A stretch of 34,799 nt of DNA from Christensenellaceae bacterium. GTDB lineage: Bacteria > Bacillota > Clostridia > Christensenellales > DTU072. Within the stretch, counting starts at the first letter, position 1. The number at the start of each line of letters is the position of its first letter. A program made the position numbers and the translations under genes. The notes under the pieces are model-generated. The model was not told the origin of the DNA and did no database searches. It was given only the letters and a program-made list of their open reading frames with translations. Positions 1 to 13,200 of this stretch are shown piece by piece. The stretch is taken from contig JAIRMA010000047.1 of the NCBI GenBank assembly GCA_031259085.1, positions 1 through 34,799 on the forward strand. The letters are read 5' to 3'.

Positions 1-729
1 ATTAATCAATAGTTTGTTTTTCAATGCTCAATAAATTAATCATTTTTACTTAATTTTAACTCTAAAAGCATAGAATTTGACCAATTAGCTCAATTCAAAA
101 ACATAATTAAAGTCAATAAGCATGCTAAAAAATTATTTGTTTCAGCTCTTATTAACAAATTTCTAAAACGTGTTAGGTTTAAAAATTACATTAATCATCA
201 GATTTGGCTGAGCCTAACTAAAGCAAACTTTTAATGGAATTGTAATTTTTTTTGAATTGTTTATTTCATGGGTTCATAGCTCTATTTGCTCTATAACGTT
301 AATCAATTCATAACTTGCCAGTACTTGTGATTTTATAAAATACTTAAAAATTCTAATAATAATTAAGACGGCAAACAGACACCCAGTTTTTAAGCTTAAA
401 CTTTTTAGATACTTCTAATCAAAGATGAATTTTGGCGCTAATATTTGACACCGCGTGGTATAATTTTAGTAAATTTAGCATATGCTCTTTATAAATTTCC
501 AGAATTGTGCTATTATATTGTGACTTAAAAAACGATACTAATAGCGATGCTAATATTTATTTGAGCTTGTTTATGCTTGCCTAAAGCTATAGACCGTTAA
601 CCATAGAGTGACTCTTTAGGATTATACTAAATATGTTTGTTTTTGCACTTTTAATGGTGTTAATTCATCTTAAAACATTTTTGGCGTATATCAATTTAAG
701 CTGTATCATCTAGTGTTGGATATCTATTT

Positions 730-761
730 ACACATAAATTAAATTCGCTTTAATTATGTGT
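730..761. repeat. Inverted repeat (hairpin, 13 bp with one bulge)
   Basis: The left arm ACACATAAATTAAA and the right arm TTTAATTATGTGT are complementary over 13 pairs with one bulged A, around the 5-nt loop TTCGC. No T-run follows on either strand, so it is not a typical terminator. It could be an operator, an RNA hairpin, or a relic of a mobile element. Confidence 0.45.
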
Positions 762-1064
762 ATGGTTTTAAGCGACAATTAAAAGCTAACTTTTTAAAGT
801 TTATATCACAAGCTATGAAATAAATGTTTTATCTTTAACAAAAAACAATTTTTTTTGGTTAATTCGGTATTGTCGTCTAGTGTTAACATGCGGGTTTTCT
901 AGTTAGATTTCATTATACAAACAGATTATTCAATGCAGATGGTTTTAGTCTATATAGTAGCTTAAAACTTAAACGATTGTTTTTTTATCAATGCTAATAA
1001 ATAAATTTGCTAAAATTACTCTAAAGTCGTTTATTATGTGCAATTTATTTTATAAATAATTTGT

Positions 1065-1094
1065 TTGATTAACTGTGTTTTTTTAAGGTAGTAT
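1065..1094 (+). promoter_or_regulatory. Possible sigma-A-type promoter for the giant surface operon
   Basis: TTGATT (1065-1070) and TAGTAT (1089-1094) are separated by 18 nt. The spacer contains a run of seven T (1078-1084). This would give a leader of about 140 nt before the ATG at 1243. Both boxes are imperfect and the region is AT-rich, so the call is weak. Confidence 0.25.
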
Positions 1095-1230
1095 CAGACA
1101 TTAGTATTCTCATTTATATGTTTACACTAGACAATAACTTGCTATTCATGTTTACATATTTAGAGGTAGATAAAAACAATTTTTAAGGGTTAGAAGGTTA
1201 TGTGTCTTTTTTATTATTATACTAACTGAT

Positions 1231-1236
1231 GGAAGG
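1231..1236 (+). promoter_or_regulatory. Ribosome binding site of the giant gene (GGAAGG)
   Basis: GGAAGG lies six bases before the ATG at 1243. It supports this start, and therefore the unusual N-terminus: about 32 mostly polar and basic residues before the hydrophobic segment. Confidence 0.65.
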
Positions 1237-1242
1237 CTATAC

Positions 1243-4200
1243 ATGCGATTGTCATCGAGTTCATATAGCTCAAGAAACGTCTATACCAATTATCAAGCGA
1301 ACTGCGCTTACTCAAAAACAATAGGAAATAGGCATTTAAATTTTCTAATTATTATTTTCTTTGTCACTTTCACTATAGTATTAGGCATACTAGGCGTCGA
1401 CAAATATTTTTTAGCTGATGCGGCCTCATCCCCTAGCAAAGCTGGTAATTTAAGTTCATACGAATATGATGTAACGTATATAGCGGGACTATATCCCGCC
1501 CGCACCGATGGCGGGGGAGTTAATGCAACTGCCTCTGTAAATAAGTATATTGATGGGCTCGACCCTGCATATGACAACTATTACTTGACAACTAGTGGAG
1601 CTTATTGGCCTAATAACGACGGCACTTATTATTCAAAGAAAATGGGTGGTTATAACCGGGCTAACACAGGAACTTATTTAACTAATGCTACTGATACTAG
1701 TGTTAACTCAACAGCAGCCTTTGATCCTGGATCTGCTAGTCATTCATACATTATACTTGATTTAAAACGAGTCGTTCCTGTGTCTAGGGTTATATATAAA
1801 ACAATAGATTCTAGCGTTTCTGGTTTTTATTTTGATAACATTTTAACGTATGGTGTTTGGACATCTGATTACAATCATTTTCAAGACTATATAGAACCTA
1901 GTGATTTATTGAACTTAAAAACTAGAGGGCTTTTTAAAAATGTATATCAGAACACCGTTAGCTCGTATGATAATGAGGACAATAAAAAATATTATCCGAC
2001 TAGTAATACAAGCGTATCTAATGAGAGAAATCAAAATATAATAACACGAAAAAATACTAATAGTGTAGTATCAGAATTTAGCGATGAAGCACGTGTCATG
2101 GATTTTGATACTGTTTATGCTCGTTATATTGCAATACAAGTCGACGAATGCTGGTATCTCAATTACATGAAAGTGCAACAAATTACTGTATGGGGGGAAA
2201 TCGGTGCCGCTAATTCTACCTTAGGATATATGTATGATATTGTACATGCACCAAGTCAGTATTGGGATGCCAATTTAGATAACCTGAAGCCTGGCATACC
2301 TGGTAGTTATATAGCGCCTAATTATGATATTGACAGCTGTATAAACTCGTATTATACATATGTACACTACAAATATAATTATGAAATAAAAACGTACTTA
2401 GAAACTGATAATAACAAAAATTATATTATAATTGACCTAGGTGCTGTCCGCCCAATTTCTAGAATACGTATAACTCCAAGAGATACATCTGACACAATAA
2501 TCCACGCCAAAATTTATGCTGGGAATAATAGTGTGCCTATTGAGCAACAACCACTTTCCTTTTTTACATCACTTAATAAATTCACTGAAATTGCAGAATA
2601 TAAGTACATGAATGGGGCATATAATAAAAATTCAAACCGTCCTCCTAAAAAAAGCAACAGTATTTTTTATATCAATTTCCCTGTGGTCTACACCCGTTAT
2701 GTTGCATTCCAGTGCGTTGATGTGGATCAATTAGGTGTCGAATGGCAATATTTTTCCATGGCAGAGTTTATTATCTCCGACTGGGATGTCTCTGACTATA
2801 TATCAACTGGCGAGCTCACGTCTGCTGATGTTGACACATTAAGGAATATTTCAAGCGCTAAGTATGGATATGGTGAAGGATTTGATTATAAAATAGCATT
2901 TGCTCCAGATTCAGATACAACTTATCCTGTTAACTTGATTAATGACGGAAAAACTGGTACACTAAGTACACTATATCATTCCGCTCATGATAATTCAAAG
3001 GCCCGATACAATGAGTCTCAATATGGCCTTTATAACCAAAACACAGACCCAGATAATCTTAATCTTGACAAACCAATCATCCATGTTAACAAAGACAGCT
3101 ATATAGTGATTGACCTAGAGACTACGCGTCTTGTATCTGGGCTTATTTACACTGCAAGAAATGACGGTAGGAATGGCAGTATATTGAATTATGAGGTCTA
3201 TTTAGATATTAACCTAGAAGATGAAACTAGTAATATTAAGAATAGTAAATTGTTAAAAATTGGACGGGAGAATACTCATTTTGTTAGAGTTGCAACAGGC
3301 ACTTTTTCTTACACCTTGAGTAGTGGTAAACCTACTAATCCTGAGCAAACTGTGAATTTTACCTTAACTAAAGCGAGATATGTGGTTTTAAGAGCCTTAT
3401 CAACAGATGGTGACAATTCTACTTATCAAAACCAATACATATCCTGCTCTGAATTAAAGATTTTAGGTGCTAATGTCATTGAAATTAAAACTAAAGAGGA
3501 CCTTTGGAAAAATGTTAGCGATAGAAATCACCACACAGGGGTTTACTTGTTAGCTAATGATATAACGGTTACTGGCTTGGGTTATAATAGATTATACGGT
3601 ACAGACTTTTCAACTGGGGATGCACGCAAGCAAATCACAATTTCATACGGTGGGGCCTATTACCGCGAATACGCTGAACATACTCAAGCTAATAAAAAAG
3701 GTGAGACGTTTGATAAACCTAACAACCTGAAAAACTGGTTTTCAGGATATTTGTTTGGGAATAATAAGACCATTTCTTATGTTTTAGATTGGCCAAAAAA
3801 AGATAATATGCATAATTATAGTACTATCCAAATAATCGCAAGTCTAGAGCGTGACGGGTATACAGATGAAGGATATGCAAATTCATATCATGGGCTCTTG
3901 ACAGGTCAGATGTACGGTGGGCATATACGGGATTTAACTATCGCCGTCAACAAAAGCCTCATTCTAGGAAATGGTGATTCTCAAAAATATTTCAGTTTTT
4001 CATTCGGGGTTGTGACAGGACTTGCACGCAATAATTCTACAATTACTAATGTAACAGTCCAGTTGAATGCGTCTATAACATTTGCAGGACAGCGCCTAAA
4101 TAATGGCGATACTGGGATTGGTATTACACTCGGCGGATTTGTGGGTCAAGCTACAAACCAAGTTTATTATGAAAAAAGTTCAGCCATATCAAACACCCCA

Positions 4201-7200
4201 CTAACCATTAGGGATTCGACCTTAAAAATGAGTAGTAATGTTATGTTATATGCTATGTCAGTAATGTGGGAATACAACTACCCACGTTCATATGGAATAC
4301 AAAAATTAGGGGCAAGAGTTGGTGGTTTTTTGGGTGAGGTTACTGCGTATACACATGGTTCTGATAACGCATCTGTCGTATATATGTATGATTGCAAAAT
4401 ACAAGGTCATTCTACTAGTGTAATTGGTGCATATCACTGGATGCATAACCACCTGATGTCTGCAGCAGGTGGAGTGGTCGGAGCTATACAACAAGTGGAG
4501 AGTACATCGGCCAACGCTACATTAAGCATGGATGGGCTTATTTATGACTATGAAGGCCTAATCCTTTCAAATTATAATGGTGAAAATAATAATACTTTTC
4601 CTACTGGATCAGCATACAACAACGGAGCGGGTTTTATAGCAGGTTTTAAAGCACATGGATGCACATTAAATAACAATAATACGGTAAAAGGCTTTTTCTT
4701 AAATATTACTGTGCCAAAAGGGATAACACCACGAATCATAACATTAGCTAAGGATATGGCATCATATGCAGACAATTCACTTGATTCCGTCAATGCAAGT
4801 TACAGGAATTCATCAGACCCTGCACTAGCAAGTCGACGTTTCATACGCGCTATTGATACTTATAAAGTTATCAGTAAAATGCCAAGTGGGAGCACCACAT
4901 ATCAATTGTGGGGTAGGAGACACGAGGTAGTACTAAACGACAGTCACACAATGGTTAATGTTGGTTTTGCTGACCTTTGGATAGGAGCCGCAGATGAAGT
5001 TAATGTTGTTAATTCATCTGATACAAGCAACTTAAAACGCGCTGATGTTGATAGTATCTATGTTGGAAATGACAGTACAAAACTAGCAACTAGTTACACA
5101 CCCAAGATTAAGTATAACGATATAAAACAAGGGAGATTGTTTACTACTTATTCCATGGATTATGGAGAGGATGTATGTTTTTCAGCCATAAAGATTGATA
5201 CGAACACTACATTAATTTACGATGCAATAGCGGCTTCCTGGCCTGTAATCTATTCTAAAAATTTAACAACTATTCCGAAAGCGTATGCTATGTATTATAC
5301 GGATGCATACGTAGAATTAACAGATAATGGTAGCACACAAACATTAACCAGCATATCTGACTCTGAGAATCCTGAGAAGGAAATTTTGTCATATACTAAG
5401 ACATATGATAAGCAAACAGTTAAAATATTATATAAATATGCATCCACGTTTACTGGTTTAAATATTGTTTCATCGCAATATTTAATCGAAACAGATAAAA
5501 GCGGGGCTAGTAGTATAATTCTATCTAATTCAAAAACCATTGAATACACACTATCAAATTATCAAGCATCCACACATTACAACAATAATGGATATTATGA
5601 AGTTCTGATATATGATTCGATGGAGTATACACAAAGTAAAAATAATGGTAAACCAGCATATGGCAGATACTTCGGGGACGGGATGATGTTCCTTGATAGT
5701 AAAGAAATTCCAACACATGGGGTGCGCGAAATTGGATTGGTTGAGTTAAGAATTACAATAAACAAGAAGGCTTTAACTGTAACTAACGCGTCACCCGGCC
5801 CTACCAAAACCTATGATGGTAATACAAACGCATCTGTTGTTTTATCTTATTCAGGGTTAATAGGAGGCGATACACTTTTAACTGTTACAGGAACAGGGGC
5901 AAATGATAGAGGGACATACTATAAAAATAACTCTCCTACTAAAGACGTGGGAGAAGGCCTTACAGTAAAATATACAGGGCTTAGCGTCCATAGTGATCAA
6001 AGAAATTATTATTTGGGAAATGCGAATTCAGTTATATCTGATTGGGAAGTGACTAACGGTGTCATAACGCCAAAGAGTATAACTGTAACAGTCAAGCCCT
6101 ATTCTAAAACTTATAATGACTCCAATAACGCCGATGGGTACACTCTATCTTCTAGTGGATATTATACGGTCACTGGATTAATTGACACTACAGCTCAGCA
6201 CATGTCCGCAACATTTGATACGCAACACGTAGGAACCTCAAAATCTATAACCGTGGTGTTTAACATTGGAAATGGCGCTGAAGATAAGAATTACACCTTA
6301 ACTGGTTCTAATATTTCTAACATAGAGAATAATAATAGTTCGCACAGATTTGTTGTTACAAACGGTGCAATTACCAAAAAAACATTAACTATTAGTTATA
6401 TTAAAGAATTTGATAAGACTTATGACTCAGATATAGAAGCTGACTTAGCTCTTAACACTCATTATAAAGTTGAAACACTAGATGGTGATGACACTTTTAC
6501 ACTAAAATCAACACCCACGTTTGATAATAAACACGTAGGTACTAATAAGACAATTACAGCACCCTTTAAAATAGAGGATAGCAACAATGGACAAAACTAC
6601 AACGTAGTCGGATCTGGCACTCAAACAGTGTCTGGCACTACAAATAGTAATTACTATTTCACTGTTTACGCCAAAATATTAGTAAGGGACATTACAGCAA
6701 ATACAGGCACACCAGTTTTTTCAAGAAATTATGATTCAAACACAAGTGCTTTTTCGTCTCAAGGGTCGCATTATACACTACTTAATACATTAAGTAACGA
6801 ATTACCAGTTTTTTCTTCTGCTACTTTTGATAATAAGAATGTAGGGAGTAATAAGAATATAACAGTATTAGTAAATTTTAATGATGGTAATTCAGGAAAA
6901 AATTATAGGATTATAAGCGGCACAGCTACAACAGGCAATGCCACTCAAAACTCACATAGCTTCATCGTAAAAGGTCAAATTGTGGCTATATCATTGACAA
7001 TTGCAAAAGCTACTAATTATTCGAAACCATATAATAAAGATTATGCTACTGAAAACTTTGCACAAGGTACTCATTATACAGTAACAGGTTTTGAAGGATC
7101 TGACGACAATGCTATCCTTGTGTCTAGTGTGTTTTCTAACTATAATGTAGGCGATCAGCGAGAAATTACTGTTGTTATTAAAATAAATGATGGTAATGCG

Positions 7201-10200
7201 GGGCAAAATTATAATTTAATCAAAGAAGATAGCTATATCACTACTGGTCCAAGCCCTGTTGATCAAAGTCAAGGTACATATAGCTTCATTTTAAATGGGA
7301 CTATTACTCAAAAAGAAATAACCATAAATGCACAAAATACATACTCAAGGTCCTATAATGGTACAACATCAACTGCGGTAAATAGCCCTACAAATTATGT
7401 TATAGGCACATTTATATCAAACTCAAACGGCACTGATTCTTTCACGCAAATCTCAGCGGTTTTTGATACCAAAAACTATGGCACAAATAAGAATATATAT
7501 GTTGTAATCCAGATTTCTGATGGTTTTAGTGGAGGTAACTATAAATTAGTCAAAGGATCCGGGGACGTAGAAATTACAACCAATACAGGATTAAATCCAG
7601 CTTTTACTTTAAAAGGCACTATTACGCCATTAGCTGTGACAATTAGTGGTACGAGCACAATTTTTCAGAAGACTTATGATGCGACTACTGACGCGTTAGG
7701 ATTCGCATTGTCACTCCACTTTACCACGTCTCCACTCGCCCCTAATGAGTCAGCAACAGCCACAGCAGTGTTTGATGATAAAAATGTTGGTGACAATAAG
7801 ACATTAACTGCAACGATATCAATAAAGACTCAGAATGATGAACTAGTTAATTCTAATTACACACTAGTGCAAGGTAGTAATATCTTATCAATCAATCAAT
7901 CTAGTTTTAATTTTACAATCACAGGTAAAATTTTGCGCCGGGAAGTTACAGTAAATGCAACGAGCAAAACCTATTCAAAGGTGTATAACGACAATCCTAC
8001 TACAGAAATTGAATATGACAACGAATATTACACACTCAATAATATAGCACCTAATGATGAAAGCCTTGTATCCCAAACCTCGGCAGTGTTTGACGACAAG
8101 AATGTTAATACAATTAAGGATATAAAGGTAATAATGGCAATTGGAAACGATAGTAGTCCAGATGGCAATTACACATTCAAAAGCGGAAGCACTGCAGTTG
8201 TTATTGATAACGAATCAATACCGTATACTTTTTTCATTAAAGGAGAAATAACTAAAAAAGAATTAGTTATACAAGGATCTAGCACTATCAAATTTAAAAA
8301 AAATTATGATAAAACTAACAATACAAGTATAACACTCGAATCTAATCATTACTCAATTACAGGTTTAGAGGGTGATGATAATGTTTCTCAAAATTCCGCG
8401 ATATTCACTAATGTGAATGTAGGCGAGTCAGATTCTTTAATAATAATTTCTCTTAATTTAAATGACGAATTTAACGGAGGTAACTATTCACTAAAACTCG
8501 GGGACGGCGCATTCTCTCTAGTTAGCACTTCACTGCCACAATTTTCTTTTAATATCTACGGCAAAATTACTGAACACCAGTTGATAGTTCAGATGGGCTT
8601 AAACAATTATACAAAAACATATGATAAAAACAACACAACAGAGATTGCACTAAGCTCTAATCATTACCAAATTACAGCACCATTTAGTACAGATAATATT
8701 ATTCAGGTCAGTGCAACATTTACTAATATAAATGCCGGGGATAGAACTATATTAGTATTAATTAACATAAGTGATGGCAATCAGGGTTTGAATTATAAAT
8801 TAGTCTCTGCTAATATATCTATTGTCATAAATGACAAGACTCAAAATTTTGAACACTCATTTAGTATACCTGGGGTCATTAATAAACGACCTTTGTATAT
8901 AATATTCGATCAGAGTAAGCATGCTGTCTATTCTAAAACATATAACAAGTTAGATGCAACTGTAATTTCGCAGAACACTCATTATTCCATAGAAAACCTA
9001 GCTGAATACAACGATGCTACAGACACTATCACACAGAGGACCGCTGTTTTTGAAAATGTGAATGCAAACACATCAACTCCAATCCTCGTAACTTTTGATA
9101 TAAATGATGGAAATAACGGGCTTAATTATTATTTAGTTAATAATAATGTTTTATCAATTGGCTCTGAGACTCAAAATTCATATACATTTAAAATTAATGG
9201 TGCCATAGATAAAATATCCTTGACACTTGATAAAGGTACTCCTTACTCTAAAGAGTATTCTGCAGATAAATCCACTACTGTTACGTTTAATTCTGGTCAC
9301 TACTCCATAACTCCTTTAGAAATCCCAGACGTACTAACACAAACATCAGCTGAATTCATAAGTAAAGATGTGTCTACTATTGATCAAAGAGTTATAGTCG
9401 TCCTTAACTTTGCGGATTCTTCAACAGGTGCTGATATGAGTGCAAATTATTTGCTCACAAAAGGCACAGGAACTGATTTTGATGTCGACTCAACTACTGA
9501 ATTTTGGTTTAGCGCTACGATCACTGCTAAACCAATTAAGATAACACCAAATAGTGGAATATCTAAGATTTATGGTGAATTAGATCCTAGTAAATTTAAT
9601 TTTAGTGTGTCTGGGTTAATTGGTGGAGAACAACTAAGCTCTAAAGGCACTATTCAGAGGGTATCTGGCGAAGATGTAGGACAATATCAATTCACATTAG
9701 GAACACTTGAACTAACTACAAATGGTAGTTTTATTGAATCTAATTATATTATAGATTTTATCTCCAATGTCAACTATTTTAATATCATTAAACGCGTGAT
9801 AGAAGTCACAATCACTAATGCTAATCCAGTTGAAAAATATTATGATGCAACTGATTCAGTAGATATCTCACAGATATTACTAAGTGTCAATTATACACTT
9901 AATAACATATATAACAATCAAGATGTTAAAATCAATATTGGCGGAGCTAAATATGCAAACAAAAATGCATCGAGTACTTCAATTAATATTAACCTTAACA
10001 ATGTGACACTAGTAGGTGCTCAAGATGTTATAAAAAATTATTCTATTAGTACTACTCAAACAATACTAGGCAAAATTAATCCCTTGCCTATAACTATTGT
10101 TAAATCATCTACCAAAACGTTTAGCATGGTGTATAATGGAACAACTACATATTCAGGAGACCCTCCTGTTAAGGACACAGACTATGAGATATTAGGCAAC

Positions 10201-13200
10201 GGCAATAGCTTATCAATGCTTTTAGCTACTGAAATCACTGGTGCTAATATACTAACAATGCTATATCAGGACAAAAATGTCGCATATTCAAACAACATCC
10301 TCAAAATAACTTTTAACAGTTTAACAAAAGGCACTGGTTTTATTGATGCAAATTATATATTCTCGTCAACCACTCTTGAATATTCTGCTAGCATTACTGC
10401 AAAATCAATAACTATTGATTTAGTATGGGATTACTCTCCATTTGAATATGATTCAACTGAGAAAACCGTAAGTGTTCCTGTCACTCTTTATCCTACTAAT
10501 ATACTGAATGAAAAATTAACTGCCCAGTTTATTTATAATGACAACAAAAAAACTGATGCAGGTAAATATTCAGCAACAGTTAGTGCTACGTATATTGAAC
10601 ATAAAGATTCAGGTGGTATTCCTACAAATTATTTAGTCAACACAACAAACACTCAAATTTCTTGGGATATTGAAAAGGCCACTATAACTGTATCAGTAGG
10701 AGCTGCTAATTCGGTTAAGAGGGCCTACGATGGAACCACTACAGCTCAAGTTAGTGGATATAAATTGGATGGCATTAAAGGCAGTGATGATATTGATTTA
10801 TCCGGCACATCTAGTTACGATACTAAGGATGTGGGCGTTAACAAGAATGTTACAATATTAAATATTAAATTAGCTGGAACTAAATCTGCTAATTACAATT
10901 TAATTGCATCTCCTACAACAATATTGTCAAATACCACATTGAGTCTAGCGGGTGTGGGGGAGATAACTCCACTTGTAATCACAATTAAAATGAATCCTTC
11001 ATATGCTACAATCACTAAAGCATACGATACTACTACTGCTTTGCCAGCTGGCATTGTTTTTTCTAAGTCTACATTCTACTCATTAAATGGGTTCTTAAAC
11101 GATAATGAAGCCTCATATTATGAAGCATCGTTTAGCGCGCCCGTATATAATACACACCACACTGATGCTACGCATGTGAGTTTTGTAACTACTGTACTTG
11201 TCAGTTCAAATCCTACTAATTATCCTTTAACAAATTATACCTTTGATGGGATTTCTACTACAATTCAAGCCTCAATAACCCCAAAAGTTGTGTCGGTCGT
11301 GGTGCTAGATGAATTTGTAGCAATTACAAAAGCATATGATGGATTGACTTCTACATCTACTGTATTTTCAAAGTCATATTACAATTTGATTGACTTTGGC
11401 GCAGAAGAAAGTTATTTTGACATCTCTTATGATGATCCTTACTACGACACTAAAAACACATCTGCTATAAAAGTAACACTTGATATAATATCACTTATAT
11501 CATCAAACTCCACTGTTTATAGAGTCACTGACTATAATCTAACTACTACTTACCTTGAGTTTGATGCTAATATAACTCCTAAATATTTGCCTGTAAAAAA
11601 ATTGGCACCTTACTCAAAGGAATATAATGCAACCACTACTGCAGATTTAGTAGACGGTCAGCATTTTTCAATCGATCCTCTAATTAGCGGTGAAACCTAC
11701 GAAATTATCTCTAGTTTGTTTACAAATAAGGATGTATCAACCCAAGATATAACAGTTATTCTTAAAATAAATGATAATGAAGGGATGAATTACAGACTAT
11801 CATCAGAAGACACTAGTGTATTGCAGGTAGGAGACGAACCTAAAAATAATTTCTCGTTTACATTCAAAGGTGATATTTATAAAAAAGAAATAACTATCAC
11901 TGATGTAATTGCTACAGACAGAATATATAATGCTGAAACGTCAGTTACACTAACTGGAGGCCAATTGTCTAATGTTGAGAGCATTGATATTGATAATTTG
12001 AGTGTAATACTAAATTTAGGGACTGTTAATAAAAATGTTGGGTCAATGAAGCCTGTGGTGACCGATATTGAATTAAGTGGTTCAGAAGCTAATAATTATT
12101 CTCTCATTCAACCTGACTACGTGACTGTTAATATAACAGCAAAAACAATAAGTGTTTCTTGGGATTATACACAACCCTTGAAATTTAATGGAAATACACA
12201 AACGATTCTTGCAACTAGCACCTATTCAAATGGTGTTTGTACTGGCGACGTAGTTAATTTAACTTTGAATGGTAACACAAACCGAAATAGCGGGAATTAT
12301 TTAGCAGGAGCCTCAATCAACTACGACAGTGACGCACCTCAAAACTATGTATTAGATGAATCTAAGGATTTATCATACACAATTAATCCCTATGATATTA
12401 CACCATCACTAATAACGTGGGGTTATAACGGAAAGAACTACGAATGGAACGTTACCGGGATGATTTATAACGGATCCTCTCATTCAATATATGTGATTTC
12501 TATAAATGACCAACTATACAATCAATTTTCGACTGGCATTGGTGTGGTTATACATTTCTTTGGATTATGTTCCTGTGGAACTGATAGTTCTCTAGAATAC
12601 CACCCTGATCATCAATTACCTTTATCTAATACAGGTCCTACCCATGCAGGAAGTTACTGGGTATTGTTGTCATTCACTGGAGAGGAGGCACACAACTTTG
12701 CCTTTAATAGCGAAGGAAATGGTTATGCACCCACAGAAAACTTTAACTTTAATTCTGACTCTGTCGAGCTAAAAGCTCATAACGATTCAATTATTGAGAG
12801 TAGCCTGCCACTCACACAATCAGCCTATTCTGGTTTTTATGATCATATGGTAATGCATTTTGTTATTGGTAAATCATTAACAGGCGTCATAATACAGGAT
12901 GCTTCACCACAATCAGTGGTTTTCAATTCACTTGATCACTTCGTTAAAAACCTGCCAGATCAAAATAACCCTGAAAAAGTTAGTGTTTTAGTTTATTTAA
13001 ATGATGAAGTTAATCCAATGATTCAATGTACCTTCAGTAATTATTTGGAAGACGGTGGTGTTAGAAACGCTGGAGTATATACTGTAGTATTTGCACTAAA
13101 CGATGCAGCATCTACTGAGTCCTCAGATTGTGATTATGCATCTGGCATAGTCCCCAGTGTTAGCATTACTCTAACTGTTCAGCCTAAGGAACTAAAGGTT

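Larger units (their letters stand above)
1..1242. other. Long AT-rich region upstream of the giant surface gene; no convincing gene
   Basis: This 1.2 kb holds no ORF with a start codon and ribosome binding site that I would call a gene. A start-less plus-strand frame is open from about 40 to the TAA at 232-234 (about 64 codons, with a basic stretch reading KHAKKLFVSALINKFLKRVR). It could be the 3' end of a decayed or off-window gene, but a chance frame of this length is common in such AT-rich DNA. An imperfect hairpin lies at 730-761. A possible promoter and the ribosome binding site of the giant gene lie at the right end. Otherwise I see nothing. Confidence 0.6.

Noticed and set aside
40-234. 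64-codon open plus-strand frame without start codon
   Set aside because: The length is expected by chance at this AT content. There is no start, no ribosome binding site and no recognised motif, so it is mentioned only in the region description.
445-464. TTGACA and TATAAT close together upstream of the giant gene
   Set aside because: The spacing is only 8 nt, too short for a promoter, and no -35 box lies at the right distance from this TATAAT.
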